A DNA stretch of 64,000 bases. It comes from Bacteroides fragilis NCTC 9343 (GTDB taxonomy: Bacteria; Bacteroidota; Bacteroidia; Bacteroidales; Bacteroidaceae). The notes under the pieces were generated by a model. That model saw nothing but the letters and a program-made list of their open reading frames with translations, did no database searches and was not told where the DNA came from. How positions within the stretch are numbered: position 1 is the stretch's first letter; every line of letters starts with the position of its first letter. Location: assembly GCF_000025985.1 (NCBI RefSeq), contig NC_003228.3:4774001-4838000 (forward strand). Direction: 5' to 3'. Below are positions 7,654-17,691 of this stretch, piece by piece. Made by a program: the position numbers and the translations under genes.

Positions 7654-10650
7654 ATGAATAACATTTTAAAACAAGCGGGAGCAATTCTGTCGCTCTCGCT
7701 ATTGTGTGGGATGCAGGTTTATGCGTTCCCTGACTACCCTTCCCTGAGGGGACAAATTATCGAACAGAGTGATATCTGTCAAGGAGTTGTCAAAGATGCC
7801 AATGGCGAAAGCATTATCGGCGCATCCGTACTTGTCAAAGGGACGACAAACGGCAGCATTACGGGACTTGACGGTGATTTTTCCCTTAGGAACGTAAAAA
7901 AAGGGGATATAATTGTTGTTTCTTATGTCGGCTATCAGAGCCAGGAAATAGCCTGGACAGGTGAACCGTTAAACATCGTTTTGAAGGAAGATGCCGAAGT
8001 CCTTGACGAGGTGGTTGTTATTGGCTATGGTGCTGTAAGAAAAGCGGATATGGCCGGTTCCGTAGCCGTGCTGGACAACAAAAATTTCAAGGACCAGCCT
8101 ATAACCCAGGTTGCAGACGCTCTTCAGGGGCGTGTCAGTGGCGTTCATGTTGAGAACAGCGGCGTCCCCGGGGGAAGCGTGAAAATCCGCATCCGCGGTG
8201 CTAACTCCATCAGCAAAAGCAACGACCCTTTGTATGTGGTTGACGGAATCGTCCGCGAAAGCGGTTTGGACGGTATCAATCCTGAGGACATCCGTTCGAT
8301 GCAGGTTCTCAAAGATGCATCGTCCACTGCCATATACGGTTCCAGGGGTTCGAACGGGGTCGTTCTGATCACTACCAAGAGTGGTAAGGCCGGTGTGCGT
8401 GAAATTATGTTCGACGCATCAGTGGGAGTTTCCAATGTATATAAGAGATACGATATCCTTGGAGCATACGATTACGCTCTGGCGCTCAAGGAGGTCAAAG
8501 GTATTGATTTCTCAAACGAAGAGATGCAATCCTATCAGAACGGAACGGCGGGCATCGACTGGCAGGATGAGATTTTCCGTACGGGGATCACCCAGAATTA
8601 CAAGTTGGCTCTTTCCAATGGTAGCGAGAAGACCCAATATTACATTTCCGCCAACTACATGAGCCAGGAAGGTGTGGTCATTGAATCGAAGAACGAGCGT
8701 TATCAGGCGAAGGCGAATCTTTCCTCACAGCTTACCGACTGGCTGCATATCACGGCTGACATCAATGCTTCCCACGGTGTGCGTCGCGGGGGATCTTTTG
8801 CCTCCGGTAAGGATAATCCGATCTGGATTGCTTTGAACTATTCGCCTACCATGACGATGATGGCCGAAAACGGGAACTATAACACCGATACTTATAATTC
8901 CATAGCTTCCAACCCGGTCGGTATCCTAAAGTTGCAGTCGGGAGAGACAATGACCAATGTTTTCAACGGACGTGTTGATTTGCGCCTTGATATAATGAAG
9001 GGGCTGACATTCACCACAACCAATGGCGTGGACTATTATGACGAGAAAAGTTATAGTTTCAGCTCCAAACGAGTGGGGACCAAGAGTGGTATGGGCAACA
9101 ATGACACTTACCGCCTGATGCTGCAGAGTTCCAACAACCTGACATATACGGGTTCTTGGAACGACCATCATCTGACAGCCACGGCCGTATATGAGGTGAC
9201 CTCCTCCGAAACCAGGACAATGGGTATAACCGGTAACAACCTGCTGACCGAGGGTGTGGGCTGGTGGAATGTGGGTATGGCTTCCTCTCGTGATGCAAAC
9301 AATGGTTACGAGCAATGGGCGCTGATGTCGGGAGTGGCCCGTGTCATGTACAATTTTAAGGATCGTTATATGCTTACCGGAACATTTCGTGCCGACGGTT
9401 CTTCTCGCTTTGCCAAAAAGAAATGGGGGTACTTTCCTTCTATTGCCGCAGCTTGGACGTTGAGCAATGAGGATTTCATGAAGGATGTTTCCTCGGTTCA
9501 GGACATTAAACTTCGCGCCAGTTATGGTATTGTGGGTAGCCAGGCCATCAGTCCTTACGCAACCATGGGCCTTATGAGTGCTACTGCATACAATTTTGGA
9601 ACCAACAGTAATTTTACCGGTTATTGGGCAAATGACATAGCAACTCCCGAGCTTACGTGGGAGAAGACCAAGCAGTTCGACCTGGGCCTGGAGTTCTCCC
9701 TGTTCGACAGGCGGCTGAATTTCAGTGTGGACTATTTCTATAAGCGTACTACAGATGCGTTGCTTAAAAGAAGTATCCCCGGATATGTCGGCGGTAACTC
9801 TTTTTGGGTGAATGACGGCGAAATCAGTAATCGTGGTATTGATTTGAGCGTGACCGCCCGGATTATGCAGAATGACCGGTTCCAATGGACCTCCACCTTG
9901 AACGGTACTTATTTGAAGAACCGCGTGGAACGCCTTTCCGGTGGTGAGAATGATTTCATCAACGGCTCCAGTCCGGCTGCCGGTATGGTTGATTATGCCA
10001 CCATTATCAAGCCGGGTGAGGCCATCGGTACTTTTTGGGGATATGAATGGACCGGCTTGGATGAAAAGGGACATGACACTTACACGGATGTAGATGGAAA
10101 TCAGATGATAGACGGTGGCGACCGCAAGGTCATCGGCAAGGCCAATCCCGATTTCACCCTGGGATGGAATAACTCCCTGTCTTATAAAAACTGGGATCTG
10201 AACCTGTTCTTCAACGGATCTTTCGGAGCCAAGCGTTTGAATCTTGTAAGATATACTATGGCTTCGGCCGAAGGGAATTCCCGCTTTGTAACTCTGGCAG
10301 ACGCCTATCTGAAGGGATTCGACAAGATTGGCTCTTCGGCAACATACCCGAGCCTGACCGAAGGTGGAAATAATCTGCAGCCGGTTTCAACCAAATGGCT
10401 GGAGAACGCGGACTTCCTTCGTTTGGAGAATATCAGTCTTTCATACACTTTCCCCAAAAAGACAACGGGATTCGCTGATTTGCGGCTTACTTTCAGCTGT
10501 CAGAACCTTTTTACAATAACCGGGTACAAGGGGATGGATCCGGCCGGTACTACCTTCTCGAACAGCAGCGTTGACGTTGACGCGGGTATTGACATGGGAG
10601 CCTATCCTTCCCCAAGAACATTCACATTCGGTCTCCGGATGAATTTTTAA
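7654..10650 (+). CDS. SusC-type TonB-dependent outer-membrane glycan transporter
   Basis: Outer-membrane importer of oligosaccharides, 998 aa, powered by TonB. It starts with a signal peptide (cleavage near VYAF), then a carboxypeptidase-regulatory-like domain at about residues 45-110 (GVVKDANGESIIGASV), a TonB-box-like VVVIGYG segment, the plug (residues about 120-230, with YVVDGIV and STAIYGSRGSNGV) and a C-terminal beta barrel ending FGLRMNF. The length fits the family. It is paired with SusD 19 bp downstream. The 225-bp gap before it suggests its own promoter, but I find no clean TAnnTTTG box there. No ECF sigma/anti-sigma or hybrid regulator is visible in the window, so the PUL regulator probably lies to the left. 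Confidence 0.96.
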   Translation: MNNILKQAGAILSLSLLCGMQVYAFPDYPSLRGQIIEQSDICQGVVKDANGESIIGASVLVKGTTNGSITGLDGDFSLRNVKKGDIIVVSYVGYQSQEIAWTGEPLNIVLKEDAEVLDEVVVIGYGAVRKADMAGSVAVLDNKNFKDQPITQVADALQGRVSGVHVENSGVPGGSVKIRIRGANSISKSNDPLYVVDGIVRESGLDGINPEDIRSMQVLKDASSTAIYGSRGSNGVVLITTKSGKAGVREIMFDASVGVSNVYKRYDILGAYDYALALKEVKGIDFSNEEMQSYQNGTAGIDWQDEIFRTGITQNYKLALSNGSEKTQYYISANYMSQEGVVIESKNERYQAKANLSSQLTDWLHITADINASHGVRRGGSFASGKDNPIWIALNYSPTMTMMAENGNYNTDTYNSIASNPVGILKLQSGETMTNVFNGRVDLRLDIMKGLTFTTTNGVDYYDEKSYSFSSKRVGTKSGMGNNDTYRLMLQSSNNLTYTGSWNDHHLTATAVYEVTSSETRTMGITGNNLLTEGVGWWNVGMASSRDANNGYEQWALMSGVARVMYNFKDRYMLTGTFRADGSSRFAKKKWGYFPSIAAAWTLSNEDFMKDVSSVQDIKLRASYGIVGSQAISPYATMGLMSATAYNFGTNSNFTGYWANDIATPELTWEKTKQFDLGLEFSLFDRRLNFSVDYFYKRTTDALLKRSIPGYVGGNSFWVNDGEISNRGIDLSVTARIMQNDRFQWTSTLNGTYLKNRVERLSGGENDFINGSSPAAGMVDYATIIKPGEAIGTFWGYEWTGLDEKGHDTYTDVDGNQMIDGGDRKVIGKANPDFTLGWNNSLSYKNWDLNLFFNGSFGAKRLNLVRYTMASAEGNSRFVTLADAYLKGFDKIGSSATYPSLTEGGNNLQPVSTKWLENADFLRLENISLSYTFPKKTTGFADLRLTFSCQNLFTITGYKGMDPAGTTFSNSSVDVDAGIDMGAYPSPRTFTFGLRMNF

Positions 10651-10669
10651 ATCTAAAATAGAAGAACTT

Positions 10670-12274
10670 ATGAAAATAAAAATAATAGCAGGCACTATGG
10701 TTGCCCTGTCATTTTCACTGATGTCGTGCAGTGATTTCTTAACGGAAGATCCCAGGGGAAAACTCACTCCGGAAAACTTCTTCTCTACCCAGGATGAATT
10801 GAACATGAGCATATATGCCCTTTACCAGAAAGTCAATCTTTCACAGGTATATACGAACATGCAGCTGCCCCAGTGGCAGGGGGATGATATAACGACCAAT
10901 CCGGGGAGCAACAAACAGCCTGCCGCAGAAATGGACAAGTTTGCCGTAGCAAACAACAACAAGGGTGTCAAAGATGCGTGGAACATGCATTATGCCATTG
11001 TAAAGGCTGCCAATTTGATCATACAGGGGGCCTCTAAAACACCTACCACTCAAGATGAGATAAATATCGCCCTCGGGCAGGCTAAATTCTGGAGGGCATA
11101 CGCTTATTTTACCCTGGTGCGACTTTGGGGACCGCTGCCGATGAATCTGGACAATGTCAACGATGATTATACCAAACCTCTATCCCCCGTGGAAGAAGTG
11201 TATGGTCATATTGTGCAGGACCTGACCGAAGCTGAGGCCGTATTGCCTACGGGTTACAGTGGCAGCCCCCGCTTTCTGAACGGAGTGAATGTGTATGTAA
11301 CCCGGCAGGCAGCCAAATCTACTTTGGCAGCAGTGTATATGGCTATGGCCGGCTGGCCGATGAACAAAACGGAATATTACGCAAAGGCTGCTGAAAAGGC
11401 GAAGGAGGTCATTGAGGGTGTGAACAGAGGTGAATACGAGTATAAGCTCGATAAGGATTACAAAGATGTGTATGCTATGAGCAATAACTATAATAATGAG
11501 ACGGTGCTCGGCATAAACTATTCACCGTTCGTGGATTGGGCCCAGGATTCGGAGCTTACTTCATGTAACCAGTTTGAATCGCTGGGCGGTTGGGGAGACG
11601 CCTGGGGTGAAATTCGTTTCTGGAAGGAGTTTCCTGACGGTCCGAGAAAAGATGCGACTTATGATCCCAAGATTCGTCTGAAAGACGGAACGTTGGTTGA
11701 CTGGTGGGAGTTGAAGGAGGACGGTACCCCTGTCGTTCCGGAACATCACCCCATGTTCAGTATATTCTCCGTCAACTGGGATCCTGCGTCAAAAGTGAAT
11801 ATCAGTGCCCCGTATGATTATACAAAACCGGCCAGTCAGAACATGTGTAATGACCATCGGCATAGAATCATTCGTTATTCGGAGGTTTTGTTGTGGTATG
11901 CGGAGGCCAAGGCCAGGACGGGGCAGACGGACGAGTTGGCATTCAAGTGTCTGAATGATGTCCGCAAGCGTGCCGGACTGGAACCGCTCACCGGACTTTC
12001 TGCAGATGACCTTGCCGAAGCGGCTTATAAGGAGCATGGTTGGGAGGTGGCAGGCTACTGGGTGGCCCTTGTCACACGCCGTGCGGACCAGTTCCGTATG
12101 AACAGACTGAAAGACACCTTTAAGGAAAGAGCGGAGAACACGGCTGTTGAAGTCGCCGACGGGATTCAGGTAAAGGAGTCTGTAGAATATACGAACAGGA
12201 CATGGAGTGACAATCTGATGTATCTTCCATATCCTGATATGGATTCCCAGAAAAACCCGAATCTGGTAAGGTGA
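10670..12274 (+). CDS. SusD/RagB-type glycan-binding lipoprotein
   Basis: Surface lipoprotein that caps the SusC barrel and captures oligosaccharides. The 534-aa protein has lipobox Cys20 (LMSC), the typical SusD start SDFLTEDPRG, TPR-like helices in the N-terminal half (WRAYAYFTLVRLWG near residues 140-155) and the family C-terminus with YSEVLLWYAEA and LPYPDMDSQKNPN. The pairing and 19-bp spacing with SusC identify the transport pair of this PUL. A strong hairpin ends the unit 17 bp downstream. Confidence 0.95.
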   Translation: MKIKIIAGTMVALSFSLMSCSDFLTEDPRGKLTPENFFSTQDELNMSIYALYQKVNLSQVYTNMQLPQWQGDDITTNPGSNKQPAAEMDKFAVANNNKGVKDAWNMHYAIVKAANLIIQGASKTPTTQDEINIALGQAKFWRAYAYFTLVRLWGPLPMNLDNVNDDYTKPLSPVEEVYGHIVQDLTEAEAVLPTGYSGSPRFLNGVNVYVTRQAAKSTLAAVYMAMAGWPMNKTEYYAKAAEKAKEVIEGVNRGEYEYKLDKDYKDVYAMSNNYNNETVLGINYSPFVDWAQDSELTSCNQFESLGGWGDAWGEIRFWKEFPDGPRKDATYDPKIRLKDGTLVDWWELKEDGTPVVPEHHPMFSIFSVNWDPASKVNISAPYDYTKPASQNMCNDHRHRIIRYSEVLLWYAEAKARTGQTDELAFKCLNDVRKRAGLEPLTGLSADDLAEAAYKEHGWEVAGYWVALVTRRADQFRMNRLKDTFKERAENTAVEVADGIQVKESVEYTNRTWSDNLMYLPYPDMDSQKNPNLVR

Positions 12275-12290
12275 TTTTTTATTTTAAGCC

Positions 12291-12345
12291 AGAGGGCTAC
12301 CCGCCAATCACCTGTTGATTGGCGGGTAGCTCCTCTGATTTTCAA
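12291..12345 (+). terminator. PUL terminator hairpin
   Basis: Near-perfect stem of about 20 bp: left arm 12291-12310 and right arm 12316-12336, with one bulged base, a 5-nt loop, and TGATTTTC following. It lies directly after susD and marks the end of the PUL transcript. Confidence 0.85.
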
Positions 12346-13111
12346 TGTATATTTTTTTAATATCATGCACTAAATTTTGAATTGTTTTTTCCGTGTTCTC
12401 TGCTCCTGCCTTTCCGGTCATATGTTTTCGGAAAGAAGGGTATGTGACCTGCACGTGACTTTTGAACTGATAGAGAAATGGGGTGTGGAGATCGTTCCCG
12501 TGACATTATTGTTCATTCTTATGTTTTTCTCCCTTTTGGAAACTCAGGAGGTATCATTCGTGTTCCGATTAATGTCCTTTTTTTGAATAGTCATTTGTGA
12601 CCTGTTTCCGGCATGGCAGTGCTGGGAATTATTGACAAAGGTATAACAAGTACACATTCGATTCCTAGTAATAACGGATTGAGATCACGAACATTCTGAA
12701 GTGGCAGGAGGCCGACAGTATGCTTTTTGATTTCTACCCTTTAATAATGAATCCTACTGTACTACTGTAAAAAATAGGGTATTAATATACATCTTTTTTG
12801 GAAACGATCTGGAAAGTATACTACGCAAGGGGCACGGTGGAATTCCGTAAGGACTGCGAGTGGAAGGGAGTGGTCTGCCAACTCGATATTTGTCCTTATT
12901 GCCATCGCACCCTAGCCTGAACACATTATCTAAACAGCTATATTTGCAAATTGGAATGTGACCGTAAGTATTATAAGGCAAAGCAGGGAGATAGGCTGGA
13001 GCTGAGCAGCAACCCGATATCTCGCATGACCGAGATAAACAACTAAAGTGAAAGGCAATGAATATTCTCATCCTAAATACTATTATAAACAACCTACAAA
13101 AGAATAATCGT
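12346..13111. other. Gene-free stretch with a decayed coding remnant
   Basis: No intact gene is present. On the + strand from about 12795 to 13047 one frame reads like degraded protein: a segment with DCEWKGVVCQLDICPYC, a stop at 12918-12920, then LECDRKYYKAKQGDRLEL to a stop at 13045. I do not recognise the family. The rest, including an open frame at 12377-12586, has no signs of being a gene. Confidence 0.4.
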
Positions 13112-14425
13112 ATGAATGACAAGAAAATGACAAAAAGTATGATTCTGAAAGGCGTGACAGCGGCAATTTGCATCACGGCAATACTACTTGCAGGCTGCTC
13201 CACTGTCTATGAGGAAAAGATGGTATACAATAACATCGAAATTCCTTTCAAGAATGATTTCCCTACGGACACTGTGACTTACGACAAGCTGCGAGCAGAA
13301 CATACCCGAATCCTCCTGAACCTGAGCGATCCTTCATCAAAAATCGTGAACAAGGCAGACTGCACTTTCCGTACAGACCAACTTGTTACCGTAACAGGGG
13401 CGGAAGAGGACGACTTGCTCCGCATCACCAGCTGGTCGGCAAAGACTATTCATAAAGTGAGTCTGGAGATGTATATACCTGAGGCCGAGGAATATTTGCC
13501 TGTGGCTTACCTCGACTCTATTCCTGCGTTCTCCAGTTTCGAATTCAAGCCCTCGTTCGTGGGTAAGAGGAGCGTGTGTCGTACGATGGATGGGGGCTTC
13601 GTGAGTTTAGAATGTCCTCACCTTGACATGGAACGGATGAAGGTGCGCCTAGTGAGCGACGACGAACATCTCGAGAAGCTGTCAAAGATAGATGCTAAAT
13701 GGACATGCAGTTTTTCTAACTACAGCTGGACACCTACCGCTGGAGATAACTGTCCCTACCGAGAACTGCGTCCCATCTACGCCCGCGAGTGGGTGGTGAT
13801 TGTGACTAACTACGCCTATATGATGACTACACTCGAATATAATTATGTGATGTCCCACTTCAGAGAGGTGATGGGCGGCGATCTGTGCGATAACGACAGA
13901 AATCTGTTCAATGCTGAAAAATACCAGACGGAGAAGGAACGCTTCAAATCAGAAAAGACATTCCGCTTGGGACAGAGCAGTCCAGCCTATGGCGGACTGG
14001 GAGGTGGATACATTTGGGCAGTGACAGACTGGAATTTCTACGGGCACTACGCCTCGTTCAGCGGCTGGGAATCCATTGCACACGAGTTTATGCACTGCAT
14101 GGGCTACTCTCACAACAGTAACATGACTTATGCTGCCAATAACGGTGAAGGGGTGAACGTGGGCTGGACAGAGTTTATCTGGCAACTGCACCTGTGGCTG
14201 AGCTACAAGGGTGACCTGCCCTATCCCAACCGCAATCTGTTGGGTTTCCATAAGCCAGAGAATGCCTCGTATAGGGACTGTGATATCAGTGCTATCTTTC
14301 AGGACGATACAGTGCTGAAGCAGAATATTGAGAGATTCTGCAGGCAGAGCCGGCTAGTGAAATACTTCACCGAGCACCCGATAGATACAGTCACTATACC
14401 TAAAGAGAAGGAGGAAATGAGATGA
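13112..14425 (+). CDS. Lipoprotein with metzincin-type zinc-protease motif
   Basis: 437-aa lipoprotein (lipobox Cys29, LLAGC). The ATG at 13112 is chosen because it gives a clean signal peptide; an open frame extends upstream to 13058. Residues 324-334 read HEFMHCMGYSH, an exact HExxHxxGxxH metzincin zinc signature. SNMTYA follows shortly after and could be the Met-turn. The N-terminal 250 residues look like beta-rich surface domains. A secreted protease acting on host glycoprotein would suit a mucin-directed PUL next door, but the substrate is unknown. It overlaps the next gene by 4 bp (ATGA), so the two are translationally coupled. Base composition looks a little different from the PUL, so separate acquisition is possible. 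Confidence 0.75.
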   Translation: MNDKKMTKSMILKGVTAAICITAILLAGCSTVYEEKMVYNNIEIPFKNDFPTDTVTYDKLRAEHTRILLNLSDPSSKIVNKADCTFRTDQLVTVTGAEEDDLLRITSWSAKTIHKVSLEMYIPEAEEYLPVAYLDSIPAFSSFEFKPSFVGKRSVCRTMDGGFVSLECPHLDMERMKVRLVSDDEHLEKLSKIDAKWTCSFSNYSWTPTAGDNCPYRELRPIYAREWVVIVTNYAYMMTTLEYNYVMSHFREVMGGDLCDNDRNLFNAEKYQTEKERFKSEKTFRLGQSSPAYGGLGGGYIWAVTDWNFYGHYASFSGWESIAHEFMHCMGYSHNSNMTYAANNGEGVNVGWTEFIWQLHLWLSYKGDLPYPNRNLLGFHKPENASYRDCDISAIFQDDTVLKQNIERFCRQSRLVKYFTEHPIDTVTIPKEKEEMR

Positions 14426-15477
14426 GAAGCCGAATGATGATAGGCGTAGGGGTTGCGTTAGCGTTGACGGCCTGCGAGCAGACTGAGGTAAGGGAAATCA
14501 CAGAAGACCGTTACCTGCCACAGCCAATGGATACAGTGAAGATAACGGACAATTATTATCTAGACGGCTATATATCACGTGGGGCAGAGGATATAGGTGA
14601 GGGACGCACGTTGCAGGCAGTGAACCTCTTCCTTGATGGGGACGAGCTATACGTGGCAAACTTTGCCGAGAGATGCGTGGACGTTTTTGACGTAAAGCGC
14701 TTGACTTATAAACGGAGCATCTCCAACGGAGAGCGCACTTTTGTCCGTGATATTTATGTGGAGGATGGGCACCTGTTTGTAGCTGCTGGTGACAGTCGGG
14801 AGGTGCAGGTGTTCGATAAACATTCTGGGACGTACTTAACTCGTCTGGGTACAGGCATATGGCCGGTAAGTAACGTGTCGTGGGCGGGCTGTGTGGCTGC
14901 CACGAAGAACTTCGTCTTCGTACGTGACTCGAAGGAGACTAACGTACGGGTGTTCGACCGTAAGGCGGTTCTGTTGACGGCAGTGAACAACAACACCGTG
15001 TTTGCCAAGCTAGGTACTGGCAGCGACTTTATTGGTAGCAGTACAGAACCGCATGGTGAATCCTATGACATGGAGGTCATCGGTGACTCACTGTATGCCT
15101 TCATTCCTCGCTCGGGAACAATCTACGCATGGAATATACATGAGATAGCAGACAAGAAGAATGATACGCCTACTTCTGTAACCTGGTCAAGCGGCGTAAA
15201 GATCTGTTCGGTAGCGAAAGGAAGGAACGACAGCTTATTGTTTGTAGCAATGGTAAAGGACGGGAAAACACAACTTGCGGAAATAGCCTTATCGGACTTT
15301 CAGAGCCGGAATTTTGACCGCCCTCTCCGGCTGTTCGTTTCGGACAGCCGGGTGAGGCTCTCCCCACAGCCTATAGTTACTTACCTAGAAGAGAGAATAA
15401 TACTGCCCAACGGAGATAAGCTGGAATGCTGGGAAATACGGAATAATCCTTCGTTTGTGATATTGCCGACGAGGTGA
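14422..15477 (+). CDS. Lipoprotein, possible beta-propeller
   Basis: 351-aa lipoprotein (lipobox Cys18, LTAC) with unknown function. Short repeated strands such as LYVANFAERCVDVFD, LFVAAGDSREVQVFD and FVFVRDSKETNVRVFD recur every 40-50 residues, as in NHL/TolB-like beta-propellers. No catalytic residues are apparent. The start overlaps the stop of the metzincin-like gene by 4 bp, so the two probably act together, for example as a protease with a binding partner at the cell surface. That pairing is inference. Confidence 0.65.
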   Translation: MRSRMMIGVGVALALTACEQTEVREITEDRYLPQPMDTVKITDNYYLDGYISRGAEDIGEGRTLQAVNLFLDGDELYVANFAERCVDVFDVKRLTYKRSISNGERTFVRDIYVEDGHLFVAAGDSREVQVFDKHSGTYLTRLGTGIWPVSNVSWAGCVAATKNFVFVRDSKETNVRVFDRKAVLLTAVNNNTVFAKLGTGSDFIGSSTEPHGESYDMEVIGDSLYAFIPRSGTIYAWNIHEIADKKNDTPTSVTWSSGVKICSVAKGRNDSLLFVAMVKDGKTQLAEIALSDFQSRNFDRPLRLFVSDSRVRLSPQPIVTYLEERIILPNGDKLECWEIRNNPSFVILPTR

Positions 15478-15608
15478 TATATACAATGAGTTATTTTTTA
15501 TCTAAATTACTTCAAATATCAAAATGAAAGGTCAACTATTTAAGTATAACTTTGCCTTTTGTGGAATAGGCTTAATTAGAGAAATCCAGTAAATACCATA
15601 AAATTAGA

Positions 15609-15644
15609 CAACTAATTTATAGCCAGATTATTGCGAATTAGTTG
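15609..15644. terminator. Inverted repeat after the lipoprotein pair
   Basis: CAACTAATT at 15609-15617 pairs with AATTAGTTG at 15636-15644 around an 18-nt loop and is followed by GCCTTTTGG. It is a plausible terminator for 13112-15477. The remainder of 15478-15700 holds no gene I can see. Confidence 0.45.
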
Positions 15645-15699
15645 GCCTTTTGGTATCTTTAGGTATTCCGTGTGACAAGAAGTCGTACAAGTAATTGTT

Positions 15700-16915
15700 C
15701 AGCACTGTGCCTGAACCTATTGTTCCGTCAATAGTAGTCTAAAGAGGCGTACTTTACCAGTAATGGTTTAGTGCGAAGTCCTCTTGACAATGCAGTCCTT
15801 TACAAAAATATCCAATGTATAGGTTGTTAGGCTGACTGATATGAGTAACATATGTGAATCGCTATACCATCGTAATAAAGAAATAGCTTACGGATATTTA
15901 TAAGCTATAACCAAAAGGTGGGTAGTCAGGATAGTCTTTTTGGAATGTAAGGCTACACGGACATCATACTGGCGGTGGAGGGGCGGGCTCTAAGTCGGGC
16001 GTCAGTTACTTGTACGGAACTTGGTAAACCCGTATTTCTCCTGTCTATGTCAGGCAGGTAAGCCAATTGCAAGAAAAGCCGAATGTGGTGCGGGTAAAGG
16101 ATTGCGGAGAAAGTGAATGATTCTGTGTAATGCGGAGGATAGAGGTTTAAACATCACCCCATGCGAAATCAGGCAGACTTCCGCAGGGTAATTCTTTGTG
16201 AAACGATTGTAGAACTTTAATAAAATGAAGAAACTGCAAATGAGCAAGGCAAAAGCCGAGTGTGCATCTTTAACCGTACGAAACACGACATGAAAAGATA
16301 TCGATTCTTCCAAATATGAGCGTAAGGTGAGAAAACTGCAGGTCCGAATAGCAAAGGCCCACAAAGAAAAGAGGTACAACAAGGTAAAGGCCTTACGGTA
16401 CCTACTTGCCACTTCCTACGAAGCCAAGGCATTGGCGATAAGGAAAGTAACTTCCAATAAAGGTAAACGTACGGCAGGGGTTGACCATATGAAGTGGGAC
16501 ACTGATGCCAAGAAAATAGAAGCTATATGTTTATTGAAAAGGAGAGGATATAAGGCCTTCCCGCTGAGGAAGGTCAACATAGCCAAAGCAAATGGCAAGA
16601 CAAGATCTTTGGGAATACCAACCATGAAGGACAGAGCCGTGCAGGATATATCTTATGGCTTTAGAACTTATAACTGAAAGTGAAGCGGATGCGAACTCAT
16701 ATGGGTTCAGAAAGTTTAGAAGTACTGCAGATGCAATAGACGCACTTCATAGATGGTTGAGTAGAGACTGTTTACCACAATGGATACTGGAAGGTGACAT
16801 TAAGGGTTGTTTTGATCATATTAATCATGAATGGCTTCTCAACAATGTGTAGATTGACAGGCTGGTATTAAGGAGATGGCTGAAAAGCGGAGTAGTATTT
16901 AATTTCCAAGTATCA
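15700..16915 (+). mobile_element. Truncated group II intron
   Basis: The stretch before the reverse transcriptase remnant has typical group II intron RNA landmarks, for example GGAACTTGGTAAACCCG near 16015 and CAGGCAGGTAAGCCAATTG near 16051, followed by an RT/maturase reading frame. The element is cut off inside the RT near 16900, so domains V and VI and the 3' end are missing. The 5' boundary is only a guess. Confidence 0.7.
16327..16913 (+). pseudogene. ltrA: Group II intron reverse transcriptase/maturase, broken
   Basis: Frame 1 (16327-16650) encodes the RT N-terminal part, with TAGVDHMKWD and the GKTRSLGIPTMKDRAVQ motif. Near 16650 the reading shifts: a second frame continues with ELITESEADANSYGFRKFRSTADAI and then the DIKGCFDHINHEWLL segment. 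A TAG at 16850 and an abrupt end near 16913 follow. The catalytic YxDD block and the maturase and endonuclease domains are absent, so it is inactive. The downstream sequence belongs to another transposase remnant. Confidence 0.88.
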
Positions 16916-16972
16916 ATAGATACGCTACACTTTTTCTTTTCGTTGGCAAATCTTAATCCGTATCTTCGTAGC

Positions 16973-17322
16973 ATGAAAGAAGATATACGGATGCGCCAAA
17001 AATGGCTTGAGCTATACGTCGAAACGGGTTCTGTGACAAAAACTGCCTTTCGGTGCGGGATTACCCGTTCCACGTTATACCGTTGGATAAATTGCGAGAA
17101 AGAACAAGGCAAGTCGGAATTGTCCGATAAGTCTAAACGTCCATCAAGACTTGCCAATATGAAGATAACACCTGAAATTGAAACCATTATCCTTAATCTG
17201 TGCGTGAGACAAGAAGATGGGGAACGCAACGGATTGCCAACTATCTGCTTAGGAAGAGAATAAAGCTCTCAGGCATGACGGTGTGGCGTGTGTTGAAAAG
17301 CATCAGGTCAAAGCTGTTGTGA
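16973..17322 (+). pseudogene. IS481-like transposase, N-terminal remnant
   Basis: The first about 80 codons form a helix-turn-helix region typical of IS481/IS3-like transposases (WLELYVETGSVTKTAFRCGI, then TRSTLYRWI and SKRPSRLANMKITPEIE). At about 17211 the frame shifts, and the continuation reads RRWGTQRIANYLLRKR and MTVWRVLKSIR before a stop at 17322. The whole DDE catalytic domain is missing. It abuts the truncated RT directly, so two decayed elements are nested here. Confidence 0.8.
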
Positions 17323-17691
17323 AACGTTGCGAGAAATTTATTTCTTCTTCCAGCCGATTTTTTCCATCGGCAACATCCGGATAACCATATACCCCCGCCG
17401 TTGTTCATGGCGGCAGGAAAAACATGCCTGACGGCGATACGTGACGCGCGACTCGTGCCCGCGTGTCGCCATCGGTCGTTATGTCTAACCCCGAAAAGTC
17501 AAACAATATTATGGATCAACTCAAACGAATCGCGTTCACATTGCTGCTTGCCCTGGCGGTATTCCCGCTGTCCGCACAACAAGACAAGGTGGTAGACAGT
17601 GAAGCCTACCTTTTGTAACTCGTAACTTTGCCGCATCACTTTTTCGTAACATTAAATATTTCACTTTACGAAAACTATATTTATGTAGAAA
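17323..17691. other. Remnant region with a 35-codon signal-peptide fragment
   Basis: The only recognisable reading frame is at 17511-17618 (+): 35 codons beginning MDQLKRIAFTLLLALAVF and ending SAQQDKVVDSEAYLL, which is an export signal followed by a stop. It looks like the first exon-sized stump of a larger exported protein, perhaps from a transfer region. This stretch is richer in GC than its surroundings. I see no intact gene. Confidence 0.4.

Noticed and set aside
9059..9298. Open frames antisense to susC, including a 382-codon one (10074 to 8926)
   Set aside because: They overlap a certain susC gene, show codon-shadow composition, and match no family. Long antisense frames are common in GC-balanced genes.
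12377..12586. 69-codon plus-strand frame after the PUL terminator
   Set aside because: Hydrophobic low-complexity sequence with no start-site support and no neighbours; not distinguishable from chance.
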